From an uncultured Oxalobacter sp. (GTDB lineage Bacteria; Pseudomonadota; Gammaproteobacteria; Burkholderiales; Burkholderiaceae_D), in NCBI GenBank assembly GCA_937916185.1, contig CALGGD010000376.1, forward strand, positions 1-17,024: a DNA stretch of 17,024 bases. The letters are read 5' to 3'. The translations under genes were made by a program, and so were the position numbers. Below are positions 1 to 7,158 of the stretch, in pieces. The number at the start of each line of letters is the position of its first letter. Within the stretch, counting starts at the first letter, position 1. The notes below the pieces were generated by a model, which did not search any database, was not told where the DNA came from, and worked only from the letters and a program-made list of their open reading frames with translations.

Positions 1-22
1 AATAACCTTCGTTCTTTGCCAT
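1..22 (-). CDS. Start of a downstream ABC transporter gene (partial)
   Basis: Read on the minus strand, an ATG at 22-20 begins MAKNEGY and runs off the window. It is preceded by GGAGG at a good distance (about 5 nt) and starts 13 nt after the stop codon of the permease remnant at 36-38. In dipeptide/oligopeptide transporter operons the gene after the DppC/OppC-type permease is normally the DppD/OppD ATPase, so this is probably that ATPase. Only seven residues are visible, so the identity rests entirely on context. Confidence 0.4.
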
Positions 23-35
23 AGTATCCTCCAGA

Positions 36-95
36 TTACCGTTTCATCTTAGGGTCAAATGCATCACGCAAGCCATCACCAACAAGGTTGAAAGC
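36..95 (-). pseudogene. 3' remnant of a DppC/OppC-type peptide ABC transporter permease
   Basis: The minus-strand reading ends with residues AFNLVGDGLRDAFDPKMKR followed by TAA. This is the conserved cytoplasmic tail (FNLLGDGLRDALDP-like) of DppC/OppC inner-membrane permeases, which import di- and oligopeptides or nickel. Upstream of about position 95 the same reading frame becomes the antisense of gph and loses all resemblance to a permease: there are no membrane helices and no EAA loop. The gene therefore lacks its 5' part, either by genomic rearrangement or by an assembly misjoin. The good SD and ATG just downstream (22-20) support an operon continuing leftward. Confidence 0.7.
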
Positions 96-410
96 CTCGC
101 AAGACCGCTGATTGGACAGATCGGTCTCGGTAAAGCAGGCTGTCTGGTTGCCGGAGACACCACGCCGCATCCCAAACCCCATCCAGACCCATTGATTGAA
201 GGCGCAAAGCGCCTGAATGTCTCGCCGGAAGACTGCTGGTACATAGGCGATGACCTCCGCGACATGCAGGCCGGCCATGCGGCAGGCGCCTGTGCAACCA
301 TTGCCGCAAAATGGGGCTATTGCACCGCTCCAGAGACCTGGCCTTCCGATTTTGTCGCCGAGAATCCTCGACAGCTTCTGGCACTTGTCAAGACAGCGGT
401 TTCGGACTGA
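75..410 (+). pseudogene. gph: 5'-truncated phosphoglycolate phosphatase (HAD family)
   Basis: Gph dephosphorylates 2-phosphoglycolate in the cytoplasm. The frame reads ITNKVESLARPLIG, then DTTPHPKPHPDPL, then PEDCWYIGDDLRDMQAGHAAG, and ends in TGA at 408-410. These match HAD motif II (TNK), motif III lysine (the K of PHPKPHP) and the motif IV acidic pair (GDD). About 111 residues remain of a usual 220-230. Motif I (DxDxT, the nucleophile) and the whole cap domain are missing. The frame is open back to position 6, but the sequence left of about 75 is antisense of the permease tail and is not Gph-like. No credible start or SD precedes it; a TTG at 192 is the only internal start the frame offers. 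If the junction is real, the protein is inactive. Confidence 0.8.
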
Positions 411-423
411 GACCCTACAATGG

Positions 424-457
424 AAAAAACGGAATCACATCAGCAATTCCGTTTTTT
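424..457. terminator. Bidirectional intrinsic terminator between gph and metK
   Basis: AAAAAACGGAAT (424-435) and ATTCCGTTTTTT (446-457) form a perfect 12-bp stem around a 10-nt loop, with A-run and T-run built into the stem. It sits between the convergent stops of gph (410) and metK (475), so it can end transcripts from both sides. Confidence 0.88.
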
Positions 458-474
458 AAGAAAACCTGGAAAAA

Positions 475-1641
475 TCACAGGCCTGCCGCAGCCTTCAATG
501 CCTCGACCCTATCGGTTCTTTCCCAGGTGAACTCTGGTTCTGCACGACCGAAATGTCCATATGCGGCGGATTTGCTGTAACGTGGTTTCAGCAGATCCAG
601 CATCTGGACGATACCCTTGGGACGCAGGTCAAAGGTATCTGCAATAATCCCGGCAATCTTTTCATCACTGATCACACCGGTGCCCTGGGTATTCACAGTA
701 ATATTGATCGGGCGGGCGATACCGATGGCATAGCTGACCTGAATCTGGCATTTCTTCGCCAAGCCTGCCGCGACAACATTTTTCGCAACATAACGGGCCG
801 CATAAGCAGCAGAACGGTCAACCTTGGAAGGATCCTTGCCGGAGAAAGCGCCGCCGCCATGAGGACATGCACCGCCATAGGTGTCCACAATGATTTTACG
901 TCCAGTCAGACCGCAGTCCCCCTGAGGGCCACCGACAACAAAACTGCCGGTCGGATTGATGAAATACTTTGGTGTGCCCTTCATCAGCTCAGCAGGCAGG
1001 ACAGGCTTGATGATTTCCTCAATAACCGCTTCCTCAATCTGCCGGTAAGGAATCTCAGGCGCATGCTGGGTAGACAGCACAACCGTATCCACACTGACAG
1101 GCACACCGTCAACATAACGCAGGGTCACCTGGGATTTCGCATCGGGACGCAGCCATGGCAGACGGCCATCCTTGCGCAGCTGGGACTGACGTTCCATCAA
1201 ACGGTGCGCATAATAAATGGCGGCCGGCATATATTCCGGTGCCTCATCACAGGCATAACCGAACATCAACCCCTGGTCACCTGCCCCTTGGTCCAGATCA
1301 AGGCCGGAACCTTCATTGACCCCTTGGGCGATATCCAAGGACTGACGGTCATAAGCAACCAATACCGCACAGCCCTTGTAATCAATACCATATTCCGTAT
1401 TGTCATAACCGATCCGCTTGATGGTCTCACGCGCGATATCGATATAGTTCACATTGGCTGAGGTTGTGATTTCACCAGCAAGGACAACCAGACCGGTGTT
1501 GCACAGGGTTTCCGCTGCAACACGTGCAGCAGGATCCTGCTCAAGGATAGCATCCAGGACTGCATCAGAAACCTGGTCAGCGACCTTATCTGGATGACCT
1601 TCAGAAACAGATTCTGAAGTAAAGAGATAATCGTTGGACAT
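475..1641 (-). CDS. metK: S-adenosylmethionine synthase
   Basis: MetK makes S-adenosylmethionine from methionine and ATP in the cytoplasm. The 388-residue product matches the usual length of about 385. Visible motifs are GHPDK at residues 15-19 (ATP-binding His and metal-binding Asp), [12 protein letters not shown] at 119-130, and the glycine-rich loop [16 protein letters not shown] at 262-277. The ATG at 1641 is preceded by AAAGGAG about 8 nt away. The gene runs alone on the minus strand, diverging from the acyltransferase gene and ending at the shared terminator. A candidate promoter at 1792-1765 implies a leader of about 115 nt. The long plus-strand frame over 553-1461 is its antisense shadow. 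Confidence 0.97.
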   Translation of the reverse strand: MSNDYLFTSESVSEGHPDKVADQVSDAVLDAILEQDPAARVAAETLCNTGLVVLAGEITTSANVNYIDIARETIKRIGYDNTEYGIDYKGCAVLVAYDRQSLDIAQGVNEGSGLDLDQGAGDQGLMFGYACDEAPEYMPAAIYYAHRLMERQSQLRKDGRLPWLRPDAKSQVTLRYVDGVPVSVDTVVLSTQHAPEIPYRQIEEAVIEEIIKPVLPAELMKGTPKYFINPTGSFVVGGPQGDCGLTGRKIIVDTYGGACPHGGGAFSGKDPSKVDRSAAYAARYVAKNVVAAGLAKKCQIQVSYAIGIARPINITVNTQGTGVISDEKIAGIIADTFDLRPKGIVQMLDLLKPRYSKSAAYGHFGRAEPEFTWERTDRVEALKAAAGL

Positions 1642-1758
1642 TCAAAAAGCTCCTTTATCAAAAAGACGAACTGCTGTCGCAGTCCACGATAAAGAAGCCT
1701 GCGACGCTTTAGCGAAATTTATAAACCGCTTCGCAAGTTGCCCGTTAACTCAGCGGAA
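1642..1758 (-). promoter_or_regulatory. Candidate structured 5' leader of metK
   Basis: If transcription starts near 1758, metK has a leader of roughly 115 nt. Within it ACTGC-GACA-GCAGT forms a 5-bp hairpin, while a CGCAG further upstream can instead pair with the CTGCG that overlaps that hairpin, so the two pairings exclude each other. GCGAA/TTCGC can also close a loop around a TTTATAAAT stretch. No known SAM or SAH riboswitch class was recognised, and the structure may be fortuitous. Confidence 0.25.
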
Positions 1759-1764
1759 CTGCAT

Positions 1765-1792
1765 ATTTTACGCTGAAATCACCAGTTATCAA
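1765..1792 (-). promoter_or_regulatory. Candidate sigma-70 promoter for metK
   Basis: On the minus strand TTGATA (1792-1787) and TAAAAT (1770-1765) are separated by 16 bp. Each matches the consensus at five of six positions. The predicted start is near 1758. Confidence 0.5.
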
Positions 1793-1880
1793 GAATCATC
1801 ATCCTTTGATACAACACATGTCCAAACTTCCCAAAAGGCAACAGACCCCGTCCCTTTCAGGGGCAACATCCTCCCATCAT

Positions 1881-1908
1881 GTGACTTTCGGAAAGGCATT
1901 GCTATAAT
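1881..1908 (+). promoter_or_regulatory. Candidate sigma-70 promoter for the acyltransferase operon
   Basis: GTGACT (1881-1886) and a perfect TATAAT (1903-1908) are spaced by 16 bp. The -10 box overlaps the ATG at 1907, which argues that this ATG is not the translation start and that ATG 1934 is. The element would drive the acyltransferase, dapF and perhaps ppk2. Confidence 0.55.
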
Positions 1909-1933
1909 GTCCCCGTTATCAAGGATTTTCTCA

Positions 1934-2818
1934 ATGCGGTTTTTTCTGTTCATCCTGTGGGCCATCCATTGGCTCCCACTGTCTGTGCTTGGCCGTCTGG
2001 GCAAACTGCTGGGTACCTGTGCCTATCATCTCTGGGCACGGCGGCGGCGTATCACCCTGACCAATCTCCGCCTCTGCTTTCCTGATATGCCTGAGAATGA
2101 ACGCGAGCGTATTGCGCTGGAACATTTCCAAGGCTATGGACGGAGCATCATCGAACGCGGGATTCTCTGGTGGTCTTCCGTTGAACGCATCAAACGGTTA
2201 ATCCGCGTCGAGCCAGAGATTCCTTACAACGAGACCCGTTCAGGTCCCGTTATTCTATTGTGCCCACATTTCGTCTGTCTTGAGATGCCTGGCGCTATTT
2301 TCACAATGGACTCCCAGTGCTGCTCCATCTATACAGAACAGAAGAACAAGGTCTTTGACGGCGTCCTGCGTAAAGGCCGCCTTCGCTTCCATTCGGACGG
2401 CCTGCTTTACAGCCGAAGCCAGGGCATCAAGCCGATTATCCGCGCACTGCACAAGGGCATCCCGTTCCTGATGCTGCCAGACATGGATTTCGGCATCAAG
2501 GACGCTGAGTTCGTACCTTTTTTCGGTGTTCCTGCCGCGACACTGGTTGCGACATCACGCCTTGCGGCGGCAACACGGGCAAAAGTCATTCCGGTCATCG
2601 CCACTTTCCTGCCGGATTACCAAGGATGGAAAGTCAAATTCTATCCACCATTGGAGAATTTCCCGACAAAAGATGTCTGGACAGACACCAAACGCATCAA
2701 TGAATTCATTGAACAGCGGATTCTCGAGAACCCTTCTGAATACCTATGGACACATAGACGGTTCAAGACAAGACCAGAAGGTATGCCGCCTGTCTATGGC
2801 AAAGACAGCAAGAAATAA
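1934..2818 (+). CDS. Lipid A biosynthesis acyltransferase (LpxL/LpxM/HtrB family)
   Basis: Family members transfer a fatty acyl chain from acyl-ACP to a lipid A precursor at the inner face of the inner membrane. The 294-residue product starts with a hydrophobic segment ([20 protein letters not shown]), as is typical of LpxL proteins. It carries the HX4E catalytic motif as HFVCLE (H112, E117) and the conserved block [21 protein letters not shown]. Start 1934 is chosen because AAGGA lies 8 nt upstream and the in-frame ATG 1907 is inside a -10 box. The frame is open back to 1634, but that part covers the metK leader. The gene lies 29 nt before dapF. Which lipid A position or acyl chain it uses cannot be told from sequence alone; an ornithine-lipid or other acyltransferase role is possible. 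Confidence 0.9.
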   Translation: MRFFLFILWAIHWLPLSVLGRLGKLLGTCAYHLWARRRRITLTNLRLCFPDMPENERERIALEHFQGYGRSIIERGILWWSSVERIKRLIRVEPEIPYNETRSGPVILLCPHFVCLEMPGAIFTMDSQCCSIYTEQKNKVFDGVLRKGRLRFHSDGLLYSRSQGIKPIIRALHKGIPFLMLPDMDFGIKDAEFVPFFGVPAATLVATSRLAAATRAKVIPVIATFLPDYQGWKVKFYPPLENFPTKDVWTDTKRINEFIEQRILENPSEYLWTHRRFKTRPEGMPPVYGKDSKK

Positions 2819-2847
2819 CCGTTCCACCAACCCCAGGAAAGGCAGAC

Positions 2848-3705
2848 ATGAAACTGAATTTCACAAAAATGCATGGTGCCGGAAATGATTTTGTCGTGTT
2901 TGATGCCTGCAACCAGCATGTCGACCTGACAGAAGACCAGCTGCGTTTCATTGCTGACAGACGCTTTGGTATCGGCGCAGACCAGATCCTGCTGGTTGAG
3001 AAATCCCGCCTGCCTGGCACAGCCTTCCGTTACCGGATCTTCAATGCAGACGGCGGTGAGGTTGAACAATGCGGCAACGGTGCCCGTGCCTTCGCCATCT
3101 TTGTCACAGCGACCGGCATGACCGATCAGAATCCCATCCGTGTCGAGACAAAAGCCGGTGTCATCGAACTCAGGCTCCAAGACAACGGCACGGTGACCGT
3201 CAATATGGGCACCCCTGTTTTCAACCTGCCTGATATCCCATTCAACCCGACAGGACTGGCTCCAGAGACCATCGGCAGGACGCAGGTATGGACACTCCAG
3301 TTTGCAGATGAAGGCGGGACAGCCAAAGTCAGTGCCGTTTCCATGGGCAATCCCCATGCTGTCCAGGTTGTTGAGAATGTCGACACGGCTCCCGTCCTCC
3401 GGCAAGGCCCCCTGATTGAAAACCATCCCGCATTTCCGAACAGGGTCAATGCCGGGTTCATGGAAATCATCGACCGGCATCATATCAAGCTCCGTGTCTT
3501 CGAACGTGGAGCAGGAGAAACCCTTGCCTGTGGGACAGGCGCCTGTGCCGCCGCTGTCTCCGGCATCATGCAGGGACTGCTTGACTCACCTGTGACAGTC
3601 CATGCCAAAGGCGGTGTGCTTGACATCGACTGGGCAGGAGAGGATGCCCCTGTCATGATGACAGGACCAGCTGTCATCGTATTCAATGGTACAATCGAAC
3701 TGTAG
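2848..3705 (+). CDS. dapF: Diaminopimelate epimerase
   Basis: DapF converts LL- to meso-diaminopimelate for lysine and peptidoglycan synthesis in the cytoplasm, using two cysteines and no cofactor. The 285-residue product opens with [14 protein letters not shown]. It has [15 protein letters not shown] with catalytic C75, MGNPHAV, and [19 protein letters not shown] with catalytic C228. An AGGAAAGG SD lies just upstream of the ATG. It follows the acyltransferase by 29 nt and precedes ppk2 by 45 nt, so co-transcription is likely. Nothing looks abnormal. Confidence 0.97.
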   Translation: MKLNFTKMHGAGNDFVVFDACNQHVDLTEDQLRFIADRRFGIGADQILLVEKSRLPGTAFRYRIFNADGGEVEQCGNGARAFAIFVTATGMTDQNPIRVETKAGVIELRLQDNGTVTVNMGTPVFNLPDIPFNPTGLAPETIGRTQVWTLQFADEGGTAKVSAVSMGNPHAVQVVENVDTAPVLRQGPLIENHPAFPNRVNAGFMEIIDRHHIKLRVFERGAGETLACGTGACAAAVSGIMQGLLDSPVTVHAKGGVLDIDWAGEDAPVMMTGPAVIVFNGTIEL

Positions 3706-3750
3706 CCTGCGGTACAACCGTTACGACCAATCATCCGAAAGGAATTCCCT

Positions 3751-4620
3751 ATGATAATTGATTCCAAGAAATTCCGCGTCACAGACGGCAGGAAGTTCCA
3801 GCTGAAAGACTTCTCAACAGCGGTAGACCCCTTCTATGTAGACAAGGCCGAATACAAAACACAGCTTAAAGACAACCTGGAGGAAATGAGTGGCCAGCAG
3901 GGCAAGCTGTATGCAACCGGCAAATTCTCCCTTCTGATCATCCTTCAGGCAATGGATGCCGCTGGCAAGGATGGCACCATCAAACATGTCATGAGTGGAC
4001 TGAACCCTCAGGGATGCCGTGTGGAAAGCTTCAAACAGCCTTCTGCCCTGGAACTGAAACACAGCTTCCTCTGGCGTTCGTCACTCCGGTTGCCCCAACG
4101 CGGAGAGATTGTCATCTTCAACCGCTCCTATTATGAAGATGTCCTGGTCGCCCGTGTCCATCCGGAAATCCTCGATGTCGCCAACCTGCCGGATACCAAA
4201 TTCGGCCGCAGTTTCTGGGAAAACCGTTACAAGGCCATCCGTGACTACGAACAGCATCTGCACCGCAACGGTACCCGCATCATCAAATTCTTCCTTTATA
4301 TCTCCAAGGAAGAACAGCGCCTGCGGCTGCTGGACCGCATCAACAATCCAGAAAAGAACTGGAAATTAAGCTTGGGAGACTTTGAAGAACGCAAATACTG
4401 GGAAGAATATATGGGTGCTTTTGAAAAAGCCATCCAGAACACTGCCTGCGCCGCTTGTCCTTGGTATTGTGTTCCGGCAGACGACAAGAAAAACGCCCGG
4501 CTCATTGTTTCTGATGCCATCCTGCAGACCCTCAAGGATATGAAACTGTCTTATCCAGAACCAACGCTGAGTCATTCCAATGTCCTTGAGATGCTCCGGG
4601 AAAAGCTGGAAGAAAACTGA
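3751..4620 (+). CDS. PPK2-family polyphosphate:nucleotide phosphotransferase
   Basis: PPK2 enzymes phosphorylate nucleoside mono- or diphosphates using polyphosphate. The 289-residue single-domain product has a Walker A-like MDAAGKDG at 68-75, SGLNPQGCRVESFKQPS, the Walker B segment VIFNRSYYEDV at 121-131, and a lid region RINNPEKNWKLS near 196-207. Length and motif wording resemble the single-domain class I and III enzymes. Class III (AMP and ADP to ATP) is my impression from the NPQGC and FNRSYYEDVLV blocks but is not certain. An AAGGA SD precedes the ATG. It lies downstream of dapF without an obvious terminator between them, although the products share no pathway. Confidence 0.9.
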   Translation: MIIDSKKFRVTDGRKFQLKDFSTAVDPFYVDKAEYKTQLKDNLEEMSGQQGKLYATGKFSLLIILQAMDAAGKDGTIKHVMSGLNPQGCRVESFKQPSALELKHSFLWRSSLRLPQRGEIVIFNRSYYEDVLVARVHPEILDVANLPDTKFGRSFWENRYKAIRDYEQHLHRNGTRIIKFFLYISKEEQRLRLLDRINNPEKNWKLSLGDFEERKYWEEYMGAFEKAIQNTACAACPWYCVPADDKKNARLIVSDAILQTLKDMKLSYPEPTLSHSNVLEMLREKLEEN

Positions 4621-4644
4621 TTATCCTATCAACCCCCTTCTTGA

Positions 4645-4666
4645 AACCGCCATGCCAATGGCGGTT
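4645..4666 (+). terminator. Hairpin after ppk2, possible terminator
   Basis: AACCGCCAT (4645-4653) pairs perfectly with ATGGCGGTT (4658-4666) around a 4-nt loop, 25 nt after the ppk2 stop. The following bases (CTTCAATC) are not a strong T-run, so termination may be weak or Rho-assisted. Confidence 0.5.
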
Positions 4667-4746
4667 CTTCAATCACCCAGCCAGACATACTGCTTAACGC
4701 CTTCTTCCCGAAAAAACGGCGGTTCCCTGCAGACTTTTCAAAGATG

Positions 4747-4760
4747 TGCTTAAATAAGCA
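4747..4760. promoter_or_regulatory. Perfect palindrome upstream of ahpC
   Basis: TGCTTA-AA-TAAGCA is a 14-bp palindrome about 100 nt upstream of the ahpC start, in otherwise featureless AT-rich sequence. It could be an operator. It does not match the ATAG-N7-CTAT pattern of OxyR, and no convincing OxyR site was found between 4621 and 4857. Confidence 0.3.
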
Positions 4761-4807
4761 TGTAACTGGCAAACAGTCGAAAAACTGGTTCCCATTCAAT
4801 AAAAACC

Positions 4808-4827
4808 GACCGCCACAACAGGCGGTC
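4808..4827 (+). promoter_or_regulatory. Leader hairpin just upstream of ahpC
   Basis: GACCGCC (4808-4814) and GGCGGTC (4821-4827) form a 7-bp stem with a 6-nt loop, followed by TTT. It ends about 20 nt before the GAGGAG SD of ahpC. It could protect the mRNA 5' end or act as a weak attenuator. Confidence 0.4.
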
Positions 4828-4857
4828 TTTGAAACCGACCTACCTGAGGAGAACAAA

Positions 4858-5421
4858 ATGGCACTCATCAACACCACCATCAAACCTTTCAAGGCAGATG
4901 CATACCGTAATGGTGAATTCATCACCATCACCGATGCCGACCTGAAAGGGAAATGGTCTGTTGTCTTCTTCTACCCAGCTGACTTCACGTTTGTCTGCCC
5001 AACCGAACTGGGAGACCTCGCAGACAACTATGCAGAATTCCAGAGGCTGGGCGTTGAAATCTACTCTGTTTCCACAGACACCCATTTCGTCCACAAAGCC
5101 TGGGCTGATGCCTCTGACACCATCAAGAAAATCCAGTACACCATGGTTGGCGACCCGACCGGCACCATCACCCGCAACTTCGATGTCATGATTGAAGAAG
5201 CGGGGCAGGCATTGCGCGGCACCTTCGTCATCAATCCAGAAGGCGAAATCAAGGTCTGTGAAATCCATGACCTGGGTATCGGACGTTCCGCAACCGAACT
5301 GCTCCGTAAAATCCAGGCTGCACAGTATGTCGCAACCCACGACGGTGAAGTCTGCCCAGCCTCCTGGCAGCCGGGATCAGAAACCCTGGCACCATCGCTG
5401 GACCTCATTGGCAAGATTTAA
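4858..5421 (+). CDS. ahpC: Alkyl hydroperoxide reductase subunit C (typical 2-Cys peroxiredoxin)
   Basis: AhpC reduces hydrogen peroxide, organic hydroperoxides and peroxynitrite in the cytoplasm and is recycled by AhpF. The 187-residue product equals the length of E. coli AhpC and resembles it throughout. It has the peroxidatic cysteine in DFTFVCPTE (C47), the resolving cysteine in GEVCPASW (C166), [12 protein letters not shown], and the C-terminal tail [12 protein letters not shown]. The start at 4858 ([12 protein letters not shown]) fits the family N-terminus and has GAGGAG upstream; the frame stays open upstream, but that stretch is the leader. ahpF follows after a 106-nt gap containing a strong hairpin. 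Confidence 0.98.
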   Translation: MALINTTIKPFKADAYRNGEFITITDADLKGKWSVVFFYPADFTFVCPTELGDLADNYAEFQRLGVEIYSVSTDTHFVHKAWADASDTIKKIQYTMVGDPTGTITRNFDVMIEEAGQALRGTFVINPEGEIKVCEIHDLGIGRSATELLRKIQAAQYVATHDGEVCPASWQPGSETLAPSLDLIGKI

Positions 5422-5441
5422 GCCATCTGCAATCCTGCTGT

Positions 5442-5467
5442 GTACCGCAGGGATAACCCTGCGGTAC
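5442..5467 (+). promoter_or_regulatory. Perfect 11-bp hairpin between ahpC and ahpF
   Basis: GTACCGCAGGG (5442-5452), loop ATAA, CCCTGCGGTAC (5457-5467). No T-run follows (CCTCTCTG), so it is more likely a partial terminator, processing site or 3'-end stabiliser for an ahpC-only transcript than a full terminator. That would fit the need for more AhpC than AhpF. Confidence 0.65.
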
Positions 5468-5527
5468 CCTCTCTGACCGTCAGAAACATTTATCCTGAAC
5501 ACCGCTTTCCTGAAGGGAGAAAAAGCC

Positions 5528-7072
5528 ATGCTGGACAACAAAGTCAAAGAACAGCTCCGAGCCTATTTCACGAAACTGGTCAATCCCGTCATCCTGACCG
5601 CATCCACTGACACCAGCGCCAAATCCCAGGAAATGCTGGGGCTGTTGAAAGATCTTGTTGGGCTGTCGGACAAAATCACGCTTGCGGAAAACGGCGGCAG
5701 TTCCCGTAGGCCATCATTCACCGTCAACCGGCCTGACAGCAACTGCCATATCGAATTTGCCGGCCTGCCGATGGGGCATGAGTTCACCTCCCTGATCCTC
5801 GCCATCCTTCAGACTGGCGGTTATCCCCCTAAAGTCGAGGCAGATGTCATTGAACAGATCCGTCAGGTTGAAGGCAGTTTCCGGTTTGAGACCTATATCT
5901 CCCTGACCTGCCAGAACTGCCCGGAAGTTGTCCAGGCACTCAACCTGATGGCGGTCCTGAACCCCAACATCTCCAGCACCATGATTGATGGCGCCCTCTT
6001 CCAGGATGAAGTCAAGGAACGGCAGATCATGGCAGTGCCTACCATTTATCTGAATGGCAAGGAATTCGGCCAGGGACGCATGAATGTCAAGGAAATCCTT
6101 GCAAAAGTCGATACAGGCAGTGTCAAACGGGAAGCAGAGAAAATCTCTGCCAAAGCACCTTTTGATGTACTGGTCATCGGTGGCGGCTCTGCCGCAGCGA
6201 CAGCTGCCATTTATGCCGCCCGTAAAGGCATCCGTACCGGGCTGGTCACGGAGAATTTCGGTGGACAGATCCTGAACACCACCGATATCGAGAACATCAT
6301 CGCCATCAAGAAGATTGAGGGCACCCATCTGGCATCCGTCTATGAGGAGAACATCCGCAGTCATGCCATTGATGTCATGATGCCACAGCGGGCTGTCAGA
6401 CTCATCCCTGGAGACCTGATTGAAGTCCAGCTTGAAAGCGGTGCATCGGTCAAGAGCCGGACAGTAATCCTGGCAACCGGCGCAAGCTGGCGGAAAATGG
6501 CAATCCCCGGTGAAGAAACCTATATTGGCAAAGGCGTCGCCTTCTGCCCACACTGTGATGGTCCCCTGTACAAGGGCAAGGATGTTGCTGTCATCGGTGG
6601 CGGCAACTCGGCCGTTGAAGCCGCCATTGACCTGGCAGGCATCGCCCGGCAGGTTTCCGTCCTCATCCGCAGTGACAGGTTGACAGCAGACACCATCCTG
6701 CAGGAGAAAATGCTCTCCCTCAAGAATGTCAGGCTCATCAAACAGGCAAAGACGGTTGAGGTTGCTGGAGATGGCGGTAAAGTCACTGGTCTCGTCTATC
6801 TTGACCAGACAGACAACACCCAGAAAACCCTGCCCCTGTCAGGGATTTTCGTCCAGATCGGACAGGTTCCGACAACCGGTTGGCTTAAAGACAGTCCTGT
6901 CAAACTCAATGAAAAACAGGAAATCGAAGTCGATGTCTGTAACAGGACCTCAGTCCCTGGCGTTTTCGCTGCGGGGGATGCCACATCATCACCTTACAAG
7001 CAGATTGTCATTGCGATGGGCGATGGCGCAAAGGCTTCCCTGAGCGCCTTTGACTATCTCATCAGGCATTGA
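5528..7072 (+). CDS. ahpF: Alkyl hydroperoxide reductase subunit F (flavoprotein disulfide reductase)
   Basis: AhpF passes electrons from NAD(P)H through FAD and two CxxC centres to AhpC. The 514-residue product is close to the family length of about 520. An N-terminal double-thioredoxin domain carries CQNC (C128, C131). The reductase part carries FAD- and pyridine-nucleotide-binding folds and CPHC (C340, C343), and it ends AMGDGAKASLSAFDYLIR. A GAAGGGAG SD precedes the ATG. The oddities are in the dinucleotide motifs. The FAD motif reads GGGSAA (residues 218-223) where GxGxxG is usual. The pyridine-nucleotide motif reads GGGNSA (357-362) where AhpF usually has GGGNSG. The following loop has R381-S-D-R384 where E. 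coli AhpF has an acidic EFAPE stretch. Confidence 0.96.
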   Translation: MLDNKVKEQLRAYFTKLVNPVILTASTDTSAKSQEMLGLLKDLVGLSDKITLAENGGSSRRPSFTVNRPDSNCHIEFAGLPMGHEFTSLILAILQTGGYPPKVEADVIEQIRQVEGSFRFETYISLTCQNCPEVVQALNLMAVLNPNISSTMIDGALFQDEVKERQIMAVPTIYLNGKEFGQGRMNVKEILAKVDTGSVKREAEKISAKAPFDVLVIGGGSAAATAAIYAARKGIRTGLVTENFGGQILNTTDIENIIAIKKIEGTHLASVYEENIRSHAIDVMMPQRAVRLIPGDLIEVQLESGASVKSRTVILATGASWRKMAIPGEETYIGKGVAFCPHCDGPLYKGKDVAVIGGGNSAVEAAIDLAGIARQVSVLIRSDRLTADTILQEKMLSLKNVRLIKQAKTVEVAGDGGKVTGLVYLDQTDNTQKTLPLSGIFVQIGQVPTTGWLKDSPVKLNEKQEIEVDVCNRTSVPGVFAAGDATSSPYKQIVIAMGDGAKASLSAFDYLIRH

Positions 7073-7158
7073 CCGGTCAACCAGGTTCACAACAGGACGG
7101 CATGGGACTTTTCAGCGCAATCGCAGCGTTCTTTGGCCGTCCTGTCCGGGAGAAAGAC

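Noticed and set aside
553..1461. 302-residue plus-strand frame
   Set aside because: It is fully antisense to metK, whose motifs are unmistakable; no SD and no recognisable protein.
1642..1758. Known SAM or SAH riboswitch upstream of metK
   Set aside because: The sequence lacks the conserved cores I can recall for these classes; only generic short hairpins are seen.
1634..1933. N-terminal extension of the acyltransferase frame upstream of 1934
   Set aside because: It covers the metK leader and the acyltransferase promoter, does not resemble the family, and the proximal ATG 1907 lies in a TATAAT box.
4744..4857. Upstream extension of ahpC
   Set aside because: AhpC proteins start MxLINT, matching 4858 with a strong SD; the extension crosses the leader hairpin.
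4621..4857. OxyR binding site before ahpC
   Set aside because: No pair of ATAG/CTAT half-sites at the required spacing was found.
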